A DNA stretch of 62,357 nucleotides from Pseudomonadota bacterium (GCA_017441205.1 JAFRYG010000048.1:1-62357); one strand, 5' to 3'; numbered from the stretch's first letter, positions 16,331-25,077 are shown. Numbers and translations are program-made. The notes: generated from the letters alone by a model not told the origin.

Positions 16331-18733
16331 TTAAATGAAGAAATGTCCGATACCATAGACGATAGCGGCGAGTACCCAGGCAAGTGCAAACATGCCAAAG
16401 AATTGTGCAACGGCAATCTTCCAGGAGTTGGATTCGCGTTTGATGACTGCCAGCGAGGCAATGCAAGGCGAAGTGAGCAGCATGAAGATGATGAGACAAA
16501 TGCCCTGCAGGAAGTTGTACTGATTCTGCAGTTTTTCGCGAAGTGTGGCAGACCCTTCATCATCATCGGCTTCGGCGTCGAGTTCATCACCGAGAGAATA
16601 GACGATGCCCATCTGCGAGACGAAGACCTCTTTGGCGGCGAGTGAACCGAGAACGGCAGTGGATATTTTCCAGTCAAATCCGAGTGGTGCAAAGATTGGC
16701 TGAATGGCCTTGCCGACCGTAGCGATGGCTGAACCTTCGAGCTTTCTCTCGGAGAGCGAATTCTTCAGGATCTGATTGTATTTTTCGTTTTGATTGCAAA
16801 GCTCGTTATCGGCAAAAAGCGCGGGTTCCTTTGCTTTGAGGTCGGCGATGAACTGTTCTTCCTGTTTGGCGAGTTTTTCCTTTTCGTCGTCCGAAAGATC
16901 ATCCTTGTCGAGCTTGTTCGCTTCCTTATAGGTATTCATCTGATGATAGATCTGTTTGTCGAATGCGCATGCCGGAGCACCTTCTTCTTCCTCGCCATTC
17001 TCTTCAGCCTCGGGATCATTGGCATGATTCTGTTCGTACTGTTGAACGGCGGCATAGAGTTCGGGATTTTCTTTCTGAACCTGTGCAGTGACAGCGGCTT
17101 CTTCCTCTTCGTCCAGGCGCGGGAAAGCACCACCGGCCCAGAGCAGGATGGAGAGCGCCAGAATAATGGTACCGGCTTTCTTCAGATAGAGCCAACCGCG
17201 TTCCCACATGTGCATAAACACTGCATAGAGTGTCGGCATGCGGTAGGGGGGAAGCTCCATGACGAAGGGTTCTTCCTGACCTTTAAAGACGGTCTTTCGG
17301 AGGGCAAATGCGACGCAGAGTCCGACGAGTGCACCGCCGATATAGATGCAGAACAGAGCTGCAGCCTGAGTCGTCGGCGTGAGGAAGAAAACGGGAACGA
17401 GCAAAGCCCAGATGGGCACACGGGCACCGCAGCTGATGAAGGGCACGATGAGCATCGTCGTAAGACGTTCCTTCTCGCCGGCGATCGTTCGGGTCGCCAT
17501 GATACCGGGAACGGAGCAGCCCATGCCGGTAATGAGCGGAATAAATGAACGGCCATGCAGACCGAATGCATGCATCAGTTTATCGACGAGGAATGCGGCA
17601 CGGGCCATATACCCCGTATCTTCGAGGAAAGACAGACAGACAAAGAGAATGAGAATATTCGGAAGGAATACGAGGACACCGCCGACGCCGGCAATGATGC
17701 CGTCGACGATAAGGCTGGAAAGAATCGAATCCTCACCGAGAGCCCCCGAAATCAGGCCGCCGAGTGCTTCAAAGCCGGCTTCAATCCAATCCATCGGATA
17801 CTGGCCGACCGTAAACGTCAGCCAGAAAATCACAAAGATGATGATCAAAAAGATGGGAATTCCCAAAAAAGGATGGGCGAGTACTTTGTCGATGCGATCA
17901 CTCACCTCGCGGGCATTGGCGCGCGGCGTGGCTTTCATGACTTCGCGAAGCAGACCATCCGAAAATCCGGCATACTGCTCGGTGACATAGAGTTCGATAT
18001 CCATTTTGGTATCGGCCTCGATATGCTTTCGCTCAGCTTCTGCCGCCGCGATGGCTTGATCACCCTTGAGTTCCTTGCAGCTCTCGAGATATTTCTTGTC
18101 GTTGACGAGAAGGCGCGTCGCCGTCCAGTTGCCAAACTTCTCGAATTCTTTCGGAAGATTCGCCTCAATCTGTGCAATTGCATTGGTCAGGACGTCTCCG
18201 AGGCGCAGACGCGACGGTTTGCGTTCCTGATTCTCAGACAGCTTCAGAATAGCATCCCTGAGTTCATCGATTCCTCGCTTGTGCGATGCCACCATGGGAA
18301 TGACCGGCATACCCAAAAGGGATTTCATCTGATCGACATCGATTTTGGTCCCCGATTTTTCGACCTCATCCCACATATTGAGCACGAGGATCATCGGCAG
18401 ATCGAGCTGCATGAGCTGCGCAACGAACAGCAGGCTTCTTTTGATGGCGCCGGTATCGATGATGGCAACGAGCAAATCGATCTTTCCGCTCAAAAGCTCA
18501 TCCTGCGCGACGCGTTCCTCAGGGGAATGCGAATTGAGGGAATACGTTCCCGGCAAATCGATCACATTAATGTGCTTTCCTTCGATCTTGCAGGAACCTT
18601 CGCGCTTTTCGACAGTAACGCCAGAATAATTGCCGACATGCTGATTTGCACCGGTCAGAGCGTTAAAAACCGTCGTCTTGCCGCAATTCGGATTGCCCGC
18701 GAGTGCAATGGTAAACGGCTTGTCAGTACTCAT
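16331..18733 (-). CDS. feoB: ferrous iron transporter FeoB
   Basis: Inner-membrane Fe(II) importer with an N-terminal GTPase, 800 residues. G1 is GNPNCGKTT, G3 is DLPGTYSL and G4 is NMWD, followed by a helical guanine-nucleotide dissociation inhibitor region and the two Gate/Nucleos membrane blocks (about residues 270-490 and 650-800; for example GMGCSVPGIMATRTI). Between them is an acidic, Glu- and Lys-rich insertion of about 120 residues (EEEEEAAVTAQ ... EEEEGAPACAFD), longer than in E. coli FeoB. AGGAG 8 bases upstream supports ATG 18733. It stands between the barrel protein and the Cys-rich partner on the same strand, with feoA at the head. Confidence 0.97.
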   Translation of the reverse strand: MSTDKPFTIALAGNPNCGKTTVFNALTGANQHVGNYSGVTVEKREGSCKIEGKHINVIDLPGTYSLNSHSPEERVAQDELLSGKIDLLVAIIDTGAIKRSLLFVAQLMQLDLPMILVLNMWDEVEKSGTKIDVDQMKSLLGMPVIPMVASHKRGIDELRDAILKLSENQERKPSRLRLGDVLTNAIAQIEANLPKEFEKFGNWTATRLLVNDKKYLESCKELKGDQAIAAAEAERKHIEADTKMDIELYVTEQYAGFSDGLLREVMKATPRANAREVSDRIDKVLAHPFLGIPIFLIIIFVIFWLTFTVGQYPMDWIEAGFEALGGLISGALGEDSILSSLIVDGIIAGVGGVLVFLPNILILFVCLSFLEDTGYMARAAFLVDKLMHAFGLHGRSFIPLITGMGCSVPGIMATRTIAGEKERLTTMLIVPFISCGARVPIWALLVPVFFLTPTTQAAALFCIYIGGALVGLCVAFALRKTVFKGQEEPFVMELPPYRMPTLYAVFMHMWERGWLYLKKAGTIILALSILLWAGGAFPRLDEEEEAAVTAQVQKENPELYAAVQQYEQNHANDPEAEENGEEEEGAPACAFDKQIYHQMNTYKEANKLDKDDLSDDEKEKLAKQEEQFIADLKAKEPALFADNELCNQNEKYNQILKNSLSERKLEGSAIATVGKAIQPIFAPLGFDWKISTAVLGSLAAKEVFVSQMGIVYSLGDELDAEADDDEGSATLREKLQNQYNFLQGICLIIFMLLTSPCIASLAVIKRESNSWKIAVAQFFGMFALAWVLAAIVYGIGHFFI

Positions 18734-18974
18734 GAATATATCTCCTAAAATACTGGGGAAAATAGACACACCCCGCCTCTTTGGAAAACCTTCCCAAAAA
18801 GGTGGATGATAATGACTGAGTATAAAATGATAGTATTAACGATAAAAGGGAGCTTCCAGGACGGACGGAGAAGGAGAAGGAATCCGCCCTGGCTGCTCAA
18901 ATCATGCAGAAATTCGATGTATTATCGGGTCATCATTCTGAATATATAACGATATACAAAACAATGTTTTATGA

Positions 18975-18993
18975 ATGCCATTTATCATGGCAT
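18975..18993. terminator. hairpin after the barrel-protein gene
   Basis: Perfect stem ATGCCAT/ATGGCAT with a 5-base loop, 39 bases downstream of the barrel gene stop on the minus strand, followed in that direction by an A/T-rich but not pure-T stretch. It may be a weak or partial terminator between the barrel gene and feoB. The rest of the 298-base gap 18734-19031 shows no clear gene; AGGAG before feoB is the only obvious signal. Confidence 0.35.
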
Positions 18994-19031
18994 CCAGGAA
19001 TCATATCAATATTATCTGCCGATATAATTAA

Positions 19032-19871
19032 CTATATTTCTTCGTTGGCATTGCTTTCGTCAGAACCACTTTCTTCAGCAGCACTTGCACCGGGAATTCC
19101 GAAAATACCGCCGATGGCAATCGCTGCCGAAAATTCATCATCCCCCTTGGGAAGATTGAATGCAACTTCCGTCGTCAGTTCAAAGGTATCCGTGATCTGA
19201 ACATTGTAACCTACCGAAACAAACGGTTCGACGAGTTCGCGATCGCCTGTCTTTTCTGCCAGATTGGAATAGGTAAATCCGCCCTCAAGCAAAATCTGAT
19301 GAATTTCCGCAAACGTCAGATATGTACCGAGCGTCAGAGTCAGATCGACGTCTGCTTTGGCAGCATCATCTCCGGGGTCTTCGCCCTCTTTGACTTTGGT
19401 TTCGTCAAACGCCCCGTGAATCGGAAGGCCGACGCGCGCATAAACGCCCCACGTCTCAAGATCCGGATCCAAATCAAAGTTGAATTCCAGTTCCGGCGTT
19501 ATCGAATATCCATCATAGATGGACAAATCAAAATTCGCCGTAAAATCCATATCAAAATGATCCGTATCCACCGGCGTCGTTATGGCATTGATCCCAAATG
19601 CCAGGTCATCAATTCCGGCCAAACCGATTGCCGAACTATAGGAAACGCTGCCGCCGATATTCAAACCATCGAGCACACCATAAACCACGCCAAGTTCACT
19701 GGCCATGCACGGCTTGCCATCATGAAGATTGTCCAGCGTCAACACCGGATCGACCTCCAGCGATCCCGCATCCACCAGCTCTGTCGTATCACCGGCAAAA
19801 GCCTGATTCGCGCAAAAACAAATCCCCAAAACACAGGCAACCGTCATCAGACGTTTTGTCAAACCATTCAT
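19032..19871 (-). CDS. predicted outer-membrane beta-barrel protein
   Basis: Protein of 279 residues. The signal peptide runs from MNGLTKRLMTVACVL to AFA|GD (type I cleavage). The mature part is made of alternating polar and hydrophobic stretches rich in Gly, Asp and Thr (for example LNIGGSVSYSS, WGVYARVGLPI, VEPFVSVGYNVQI, TTEVAFNLPKG), as expected for outer-membrane strands. I do not recognise a specific family; it resembles the loosely defined outer-membrane transporter proteins. AAAGGAG 10 bases upstream supports ATG 19871. Its place between feoA and feoB suggests a role in bringing iron or another metal across the outer membrane, which is inference. Confidence 0.7.
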   Translation of the reverse strand: MNGLTKRLMTVACVLGICFCANQAFAGDTTELVDAGSLEVDPVLTLDNLHDGKPCMASELGVVYGVLDGLNIGGSVSYSSAIGLAGIDDLAFGINAITTPVDTDHFDMDFTANFDLSIYDGYSITPELEFNFDLDPDLETWGVYARVGLPIHGAFDETKVKEGEDPGDDAAKADVDLTLTLGTYLTFAEIHQILLEGGFTYSNLAEKTGDRELVEPFVSVGYNVQITDTFELTTEVAFNLPKGDDEFSAAIAIGGIFGIPGASAAEESGSDESNANEEI

Positions 19872-20006
19872 TTGCTCAAGACTCCTTTCGCTATGCCGGA
19901 GCATAGAATTATTGATATCAAATAATCATGCACAGTCTTTTACATTCACGTATTCGGCCGTGCGACATCCTATCCTTATAATAAGGATAAGTTCTCATAC
20001 CAGAGA

Positions 20007-20237
20007 TCAGGCCAGTTCCACAATCACGGACTCTGCCTCATTTTTGCGCAGCGCGAGCTGAACCGTCCCAAGACGAATCCAAATCGGATCCCCACCGAGG
20101 GCACTCCGTTCCTTGATGACTTCACTGTTGGGCAGCACACCCATATCAAACAGACGCTGACGAATCACTTCATCCGCATTGACCGTCCTGACGATTCCCT
20201 TGGTACCAACGCCCATACTATAAACATCAAGCTGCAT
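20007..20237 (-). CDS. feoA: ferrous iron transport accessory protein FeoA
   Basis: Small SH3-like cytosolic protein (76 residues) needed for FeoB-dependent iron uptake. Recognised by VGTKGIVRTVNADEVIRQRL, FDMGVLPNSEV and DPIWIRLG, the standard FeoA pattern. GGAG 9 bases upstream supports ATG 20237; an in-frame upstream start at 20324 would put coding sequence over the operator. It heads the set feoA, barrel, feoB, Cys-rich protein on the minus strand. Two copies of the GTTAGA-N4-TCTAAC operator lie 66-128 bases upstream. Confidence 0.95.
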   Translation of the reverse strand: MQLDVYSMGVGTKGIVRTVNADEVIRQRLFDMGVLPNSEVIKERSALGGDPIWIRLGTVQLALRKNEAESVIVELA

Positions 20238-20302
20238 CTTAACTGTCTCCACAATCACTGTTCTCTGATGAACCGGAACACCATCCAGGCATTCCGTCCT
20301 TC

Positions 20303-20365
20303 TGTTAGACACATCTAACAACAAATCGGATACATGTCAATATTTTTTGTTAGACGCATCAAACA
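20303..20365 (-). promoter_or_regulatory. feoA promoter with two metal-type operators
   Basis: Reading leftward, TTGACA (minus strand, 20335-20340) is followed after 17 bases by TAGATG, a weak -10 that lies inside the operator TGTTAGA-CACA-TCTAACA (20303-20320). A second operator with one mismatch, TGTTAGA-CGCA-TCAAACA, lies at 20348-20365, just upstream of the -35. This is the layout of a repressor-controlled iron-uptake promoter; a DtxR/MntR-type regulator is the likely ligand. Confidence 0.7.
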
Positions 20366-20434
20366 AAACTAGATCCATTGAATTTACTTATCATTTTGGC
20401 CAAGAATAACACAGAGGTCGTACACAGCCATTTT

Positions 20435-20526
20435 TTATGTGGGGGGGCAGTGGCCCCCTGCGCGGCTATCGCTTTGCGATACGCCGCTGCCCCCACGGTG
20501 CTATTTGCTGCGCAAATACGCACCGT
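20435..20526. repeat. composite palindrome with two perfect TAT/ATA-C hairpins
   Basis: After TTTTTTATGTG and a G run comes a hairpin at 20462-20487 (outer GCGGC/GCCGC, inner TATCGC/GCGATA, loop TTT, unpaired C at 20482), enclosed by GTGGGGG and CCCCCAC. A second follows at 20495-20526 (outer ACGGTGC/GCACCGT, inner TATTTGC/GCAAATA, loop TGC, unpaired C at 20519). It occupies the 484-base gap between feoA and the SprT-like gene. The rest of that gap (20527-20721) shows nothing I can name. Confidence 0.85.
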
Positions 20527-20721
20527 CATTCGCGAACTGAGTTAATGTTATTAACCAACCCCCAACCGCCATTTTTTGTGGGCTGCCCCACGCCTGAGTT
20601 CCGCCGCCCTTACAGGGCGCTTTGATTGAACTTTCAGAACTAACTTCGGGATCTATTGTTATGGCCACAGTTCATGAGAGCTCAAAGCAAACTCCCCGCA
20701 CCCAACGCATAAAATAGAGCT

Positions 20722-21771
20722 CTATTTCACAATATCCCTGAGTTTCTGATGGATCGCATTGGCTTCTTCCCATCCCTTAAATCTCATTTCATCGCGCCTG
20801 AATTCCGGGGTATGGGCGAACGACCGGCCTGCAACATTCTGCAGCCCATGCTTAATGTGCAGCATTTCGTGGTACAGGACGTATCGCACTGCGACTTCAG
20901 GAACGCGGGAATCGTTGAGAATTCGCGAAAGACAAATGATATCCCAATGAAAATTGTAAGTTCCCAGCGTTCGGTAATTTGCCCGCGTCGTCCAGGCGAG
21001 CATGGGTTTGGGCAGAGCTGAATTGAAGTATTCGGCATTCAGGGAATCGAACATCGCCGAAAGATCGTAGGCATCATGCACTTTGAGCGGCGAAATTTCT
21101 GTATATACGGCGAGGAGCTGCTGAGCATCGACGCTCTGGGCATACCGTTCCACCATCCGTCTCGACATGACATTACCTTTGACGATGGCGAGGAACAATG
21201 CATTCCATATTTTCGGACTGGCGGTTAAATAGAAGAAATTCACAGAAATTCGTTTGAACGGGACCTGTTCGGTTCCTTCAACGAGCCAGCGGTTTCTGGA
21301 AAAATCAAAGTAAAACTCTATTTTTTCCGGTTCAAGTCCGACGTTCCTTGCAGCTTGTGCGGCGAAAATAAAGGCATGCACGAACTGCTCGTAATGATCG
21401 ACTTTCTGTTCGGTATGTTCCAGTTTATCCGCCTGTTCAGAAAGATCGACGCCGGGATAGGATTCGGGCCAGATGTTGGGAATGGCGGCATTTTCGGGAT
21501 CGAGTGCACTCTGTTGAGGCATGTGCACGCCCCCCGGAGACAGCGCCCCGGACTCCACTAACCAGCAGCATGCTTTATAAATGGCGCACGGCGGTGTTTT
21601 TTGACGAGCCATGCGAATGGATGCAGATTTTTCCAGTAGCCGCGCATGATCCACGCGCCTCCACAGCTCTGCGCGAACAAATGGCTTCGGAGATACCCCA
21701 TTGACTGCAGCGCGCCAAAGCTCCCGATTAATATCGTGCCAGAGCCTGACATATTCCGTTGGTTGTCGCAT
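20722..21771 (-). CDS. SprT-like zincin-domain protein
   Basis: Protein of 349 residues, probably cytosolic. The C-terminal third has a SprT-like metalloprotease pattern: LNAEYFNSALPKPMLAW, then the zinc motif YHEMLHIKHG (HExxH) and a downstream His in FAHTPEFRRDE that can be the third ligand. The N-terminal 230 residues show no recognised domain but include VSPKPFVRAELW and a helical middle part. A role in degrading proteins bound to DNA is known for SprT/Spartan relatives but cannot be claimed here. It starts 2 bases after the stop of the pseudokinase gene, so the two are almost certainly one operon. Confidence 0.82.
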   Translation of the reverse strand: MRQPTEYVRLWHDINRELWRAAVNGVSPKPFVRAELWRRVDHARLLEKSASIRMARQKTPPCAIYKACCWLVESGALSPGGVHMPQQSALDPENAAIPNIWPESYPGVDLSEQADKLEHTEQKVDHYEQFVHAFIFAAQAARNVGLEPEKIEFYFDFSRNRWLVEGTEQVPFKRISVNFFYLTASPKIWNALFLAIVKGNVMSRRMVERYAQSVDAQQLLAVYTEISPLKVHDAYDLSAMFDSLNAEYFNSALPKPMLAWTTRANYRTLGTYNFHWDIICLSRILNDSRVPEVAVRYVLYHEMLHIKHGLQNVAGRSFAHTPEFRRDEMRFKGWEEANAIHQKLRDIVK

Positions 21772-21773
21772 AA

Positions 21774-22727
21774 TCAGCTCATCGGCTGGGGCGGACGATG
21801 CATCCAGATAACCTGTTCAAAAGGAACCGGCGTCTGATGCTTGGAAACCTTTTTATTCGAAACAGAGGTGATGACTTCGGGACGCTCATTTTCGTGCGTA
21901 TTGAGATCGAATGCGGTTTCGAAAGCCTGCAGCAACTCCGTACATGACTCGAAGCGTTCTTCTTTCGGAGCAATAGCTTTCGAAAAGAGCTGCGCAATCG
22001 GCATTAGAAATGATCTGTCCCTGGGCAGTTCAATCTGCGTTATCGGCAAGCTCTGGCCTGTAATCAAAGACAGAGCCATTTGACCAATATTAAAGACATC
22101 ATCCGAAAAGCTGTTCTGTTCACTGTCGTGCTGACAGGTCAGACTAAACAGGTCAGTAAGCTTGACAAAGACGCGATCACTTCCCGAGCGGCTGATGCGA
22201 ACATTTTCAGCACGAATCCCGGGGAAACAGATTCCCGCCTGATGATGAGCGGATACTGCCTGAAGAATCTGATGAATGATGTGCATCAGCGAAACAGGAT
22301 CGAGCGGGTGGGTATTCATGTACTCATTCAGACGCTCGCCCTTGATGGGCTCCAGGGTCATGGAAGAACACCTGAGGTCCGGCAGATCAATGATTTCAAG
22401 GATGTTCGGCGTATTCTGCTGTTTGATGGCTGCGCATTTATCGACGACCGAAAACAGCCTTGCGCGCCGTGCAGGATCATTGTTGACGATGGGTTTAACG
22501 ACGATAAAGGCGATGGTTCTGTCAATGGATGGCTGAAAAGCATCGTATTGAATCAGTTCATTCGTCTCGGAAATGACTGCTGTCGGAACAATTTTGTTGA
22601 CGATGAGCTTTCCGAGCAGATGCAGAGAATCCTCTCCGTGCTGATCATGAACCGTATAGCCGCCGCCACAGGAACACAATTCACCAAGCTGATGAGATTT
22701 CTTTGAACAAACCAGACAAACAGCCAT
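21774..22727 (-). CDS. Ser/Thr protein kinase-like protein, probably a pseudokinase
   Basis: Protein of 317 residues. An N-terminal Cys cluster (CLVCSKK ... CSCGGG) looks like a zinc ribbon. A kinase-like domain follows: AFIVVKPI carries a possible VAIK-type Lys, but the catalytic loop reads GICFPGIRAENVRI where active kinases have HRDxKPxN, and the DFG position reads KLTDLFSL. The catalytic Asp of HRD and the Gly of DFG are therefore missing. It probably binds a partner or nucleotide rather than phosphorylating. GGAG precedes the ATG at 22727. It is coupled to the SprT-like gene, suggesting that it senses a signal and regulates the protease. Confidence 0.8.
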   Translation of the reverse strand: MAVCLVCSKKSHQLGELCSCGGGYTVHDQHGEDSLHLLGKLIVNKIVPTAVISETNELIQYDAFQPSIDRTIAFIVVKPIVNNDPARRARLFSVVDKCAAIKQQNTPNILEIIDLPDLRCSSMTLEPIKGERLNEYMNTHPLDPVSLMHIIHQILQAVSAHHQAGICFPGIRAENVRISRSGSDRVFVKLTDLFSLTCQHDSEQNSFSDDVFNIGQMALSLITGQSLPITQIELPRDRSFLMPIAQLFSKAIAPKEERFESCTELLQAFETAFDLNTHENERPEVITSVSNKKVSKHQTPVPFEQVIWMHRPPQPMS

Positions 22728-22823
22728 GAAACTCCAACCTCAATCGGATAATTCACAATCACATGTCTCACCTGCCACCACACGCATGATAGCATCCCAA
22801 CATGAATATTTTCAATCCAATGC

Positions 22824-22853
22824 AAAAAAAGGCACGGAAACCGCGCCTTTTTA
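22824..22853 (-). terminator. intrinsic terminator of the TonB/AgmX-like gene
   Basis: On the minus strand the stem GGCGCGG/CCGTGCC (one G-U pair, loop TTT) is followed by seven T. It lies just after the stop at 22862. Confidence 0.8.
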
Positions 22854-22861
22854 TCATTAAA

Positions 22862-23794
22862 CTAAAGTTTGAACGTATACTTGATGCCGCTTGCCGTTCC
22901 ATCTGGCCATCGATGTTTCTCGACGATGGTCAGGATGCATTTTTCAGTAGCTGAACCAGCGAACGAACCGCCAGAAGCCTTCACACCTTTTGCAGAGTTG
23001 CCGGACAAATTGAACTGTACGTTCAGGCTGCCATTTTTACCGCATTTCTGAGCTTTTGTATTGGCAGCCTTGAGAGCCGCAAGCAATTCACCCTTATCAG
23101 GTGCTTTGTTCTTTGGAGCAGCTGCAGGAGCGGGCGCAGCAGCGGCTCCGCTGTTGCCGCTGTTGGACGGTTTTTTCTTCGAACCTGGTTTGCCATCGGG
23201 AGCAGGTGCCTCGGCATCGGCAACCTGGGCATTCATCTGGGCTTCACGCAGTCTGGCAAGTTCCTTGTCGATTTCTTCCTGCTTGGCAGAACGGCGCATA
23301 TTCTCAGCTTCGGCTTCTTTCTTTTCACGTTCGAGCTTGGCGATCTGAGCCTCAAGTTCTGCCGCATTCTTCCTGTCTTGTTCCAGCTGTTCGTTCTGGG
23401 CTGCCTCCAGTGCCTGCTTTTCTTCCAGAGAATTGTTGTACATCACAATGAATGCAACGACAGCAATCGCAATGACGAGCACAAAACCACCAATGACGAA
23501 ACCAATGGTTTGCTTTTTCTTTTTGGTCACGACCTGGTTAAAGACCATGCTCTCCATGATGGGCATGCCGCCGGCTTCTCCGTCTTCCTCAGAAGAAGCA
23601 CCACTCATTTTCGAGAGAGTATTGAGATCAATAAGCCCCGAGGCATCGCCGGAGCTGCCGAAACCAGTGCCCCCAGCCCCATTATTGGAATCGTCACCAA
23701 TAGCATTCAAATTGTCGAGAGAAAACAGAACTGAGTTCTCGTTTCTGGCACCAAACAAGCCCTCTGCGTTACTATCTTGATCTCTGTAATCCAT
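22862..23794 (-). CDS. inner-membrane coiled-coil protein with AgmX/TonB-like C-terminus
   Basis: Protein of 310 residues. The N-terminus has the RNENSVLFSLDNL motif that I associate with Myxococcota envelope proteins, then a Gly/Ser-rich cytosolic part, one transmembrane helix at about 97-119 (IGFVIGGFVLVIAIAVVAF), a strongly charged coiled coil (about 124-190), a Pro/Ala/Lys linker and a C-terminal domain (about 235-310) with a Cys pair (AQKCGKNGSL, EKCILTIVEK). That last part resembles the AgmX/PglI or TonB C-terminal fold. Such proteins link the inner membrane to outer-membrane partners, for example in motility or transport. GGAGG 5 bases upstream fixes ATG 23794. The specific role is unknown. 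Confidence 0.75.
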   Translation of the reverse strand: MDYRDQDSNAEGLFGARNENSVLFSLDNLNAIGDDSNNGAGGTGFGSSGDASGLIDLNTLSKMSGASSEEDGEAGGMPIMESMVFNQVVTKKKKQTIGFVIGGFVLVIAIAVVAFIVMYNNSLEEKQALEAAQNEQLEQDRKNAAELEAQIAKLEREKKEAEAENMRRSAKQEEIDKELARLREAQMNAQVADAEAPAPDGKPGSKKKPSNSGNSGAAAAPAPAAAPKNKAPDKGELLAALKAANTKAQKCGKNGSLNVQFNLSGNSAKGVKASGGSFAGSATEKCILTIVEKHRWPDGTASGIKYTFKL

Positions 23795-23939
23795 TATATC
23801 CTCCGAACACCCAGACCTGCGTATGTTACACGATGAAATACCTGTGACTGAAAGAGAACATCTCAAAAATGCACTCACAAGCCGTCATGTACTACACCAG
23901 TTTTTTAATCTTGTCACGCGGTTATTGGTTTGATCTGCC

Positions 23940-24725
23940 TTAATCGGCATCATTGAGTAAAGTCCGCACAATATGCGGAAATCTTTTGGCCCAGCTGATC
24001 TCGGAATGAATGCCGCCCTCATCGACATAAAAATAAACTTCGTGCTCCCCATACCCCAGTCTCCGGAGATGGCGATAAAAGTCGCCCACGATGGATGCAT
24101 AATCCATATATATGCCATTCACCGTAATCCGCTCTTCCGATCCCATATCAATGTAGATTTTTGTCCACATGTCGTATTTCGAGTCCCAGTGGTCGAAACA
24201 TTTGGAATCTGCCCACATAACGCTCGGAGAAATCGCCCCTATCCGGCCAATCACATCCGGTCGCTCGCGACCGCAGAACAGAGCCATTAAACCGCCGAGC
24301 GACGAACCGATAAACGCTGTATTTTCCGGCCCAGTAAGCGTCCGATAATTGCGGTTCATCCATGGAATAAAAAATTCTGTCAGATTATTCAAAAACTTCC
24401 GTCCCTTCGGATCATAAACGCCTGCCTCCGGATATGGCCATGGCGTATACTCACCGAACCGATCCTTCGCATGATCGATGGCACAGATGATCCACTCGCG
24501 CTCAAGTGTCCCTTCCTCCCACATTCTCTCCAGTGTCCAGTTGACACACCATGTCTCATACCGGGCACTCCGGGGATGGGAATAGACATTCTGGCCATCT
24601 GTCATATAAATGACGGGATATCGTTTATTTTCAGTGTCATACGAATCCGGCAGATAAATCCGGAGCGTGCGGTTAAACTTGTCCAGAGGAGAATAAAAAT
24701 CTTCCACTATCTGAATTCTGCCCAT
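23940..24725 (-). CDS. Fes/IroE-type esterase (alpha/beta hydrolase, esterase D family)
   Basis: Protein of 261 residues matching the putative-esterase family (PF00756): RTLRIYLPDSYD near the N-terminus, PVIYMTDGQNVY, the nucleophile elbow FIGSSLGGLMA and a C-terminal His in EGGIHSEISW. No signal peptide is seen, so it is probably cytosolic. Relatives cleave trilactone siderophores, feruloyl esters or S-formylglutathione; the substrate here is open. ATG 24725 is about 10 bases behind AAGGA; a TTG two codons upstream is also possible. It stands alone between the TonB/AgmX-like gene and a repeat-rich gap. Confidence 0.87.
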   Translation of the reverse strand: MGRIQIVEDFYSPLDKFNRTLRIYLPDSYDTENKRYPVIYMTDGQNVYSHPRSARYETWCVNWTLERMWEEGTLEREWIICAIDHAKDRFGEYTPWPYPEAGVYDPKGRKFLNNLTEFFIPWMNRNYRTLTGPENTAFIGSSLGGLMALFCGRERPDVIGRIGAISPSVMWADSKCFDHWDSKYDMWTKIYIDMGSEERITVNGIYMDYASIVGDFYRHLRRLGYGEHEVYFYVDEGGIHSEISWAKRFPHIVRTLLNDAD

Positions 24726-24888
24726 AAACAAACCATCCTTCGATCAACTCCCCGACAGGGAAATGATGTGTCACACCTTCCCCGAGCAACATCACACTCA
24801 GGAAACACCTTTGATTTATGTCAGGCCATAATAATGGCAATCTTTAAAGGTAAGGAGGTATCTCAGTGTTGGTTGTTAGTCCAAGTAC

Positions 24889-25019
24889 AGACGTGGCGCG
24901 ACACGTCTCTAACCCCTATCCATTGAGCATTAAGCATTACGAATTACGAATTCCCAATAACTCCCAACTCCCAACTCCCAACTCCCAACTTCCAAATTCC
25001 AAATTCCAACCAAGCTCAA
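24889..25019. repeat. AGACGTG palindrome followed by heptanucleotide repeats
   Basis: The 426-base gap 24726-25151 holds a palindrome AGACGTG..CACGTCT (24889-24908), then ATTACGA-type heptamers (24935-24951) and at least four tandem CCAACTC units (24961-24990) that grade into CCAAATT. The same order, palindrome then heptamers, recurs at 30856 and 49972. Confidence 0.8.
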
Positions 25020-25047
25020 AGCCCCATAATAAATATGGCTGTTGATC

Positions 25048-25077
25048 TTGAATTTCACAAAACAACTCGTTTATAAT
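25048..25077 (+). promoter_or_regulatory. promoter of the Cys-rich lipoprotein gene
   Basis: TTGAAT (25048-25053) and a consensus TATAAT (25072-25077) with an 18-base spacer lie 75 bases before the GTG start. Confidence 0.65.

Noticed and set aside
17555..18748. 397-codon open frame antisense to feoB
   Set aside because: feoB is unmistakable on the other strand; no RBS or family match for the antisense product.
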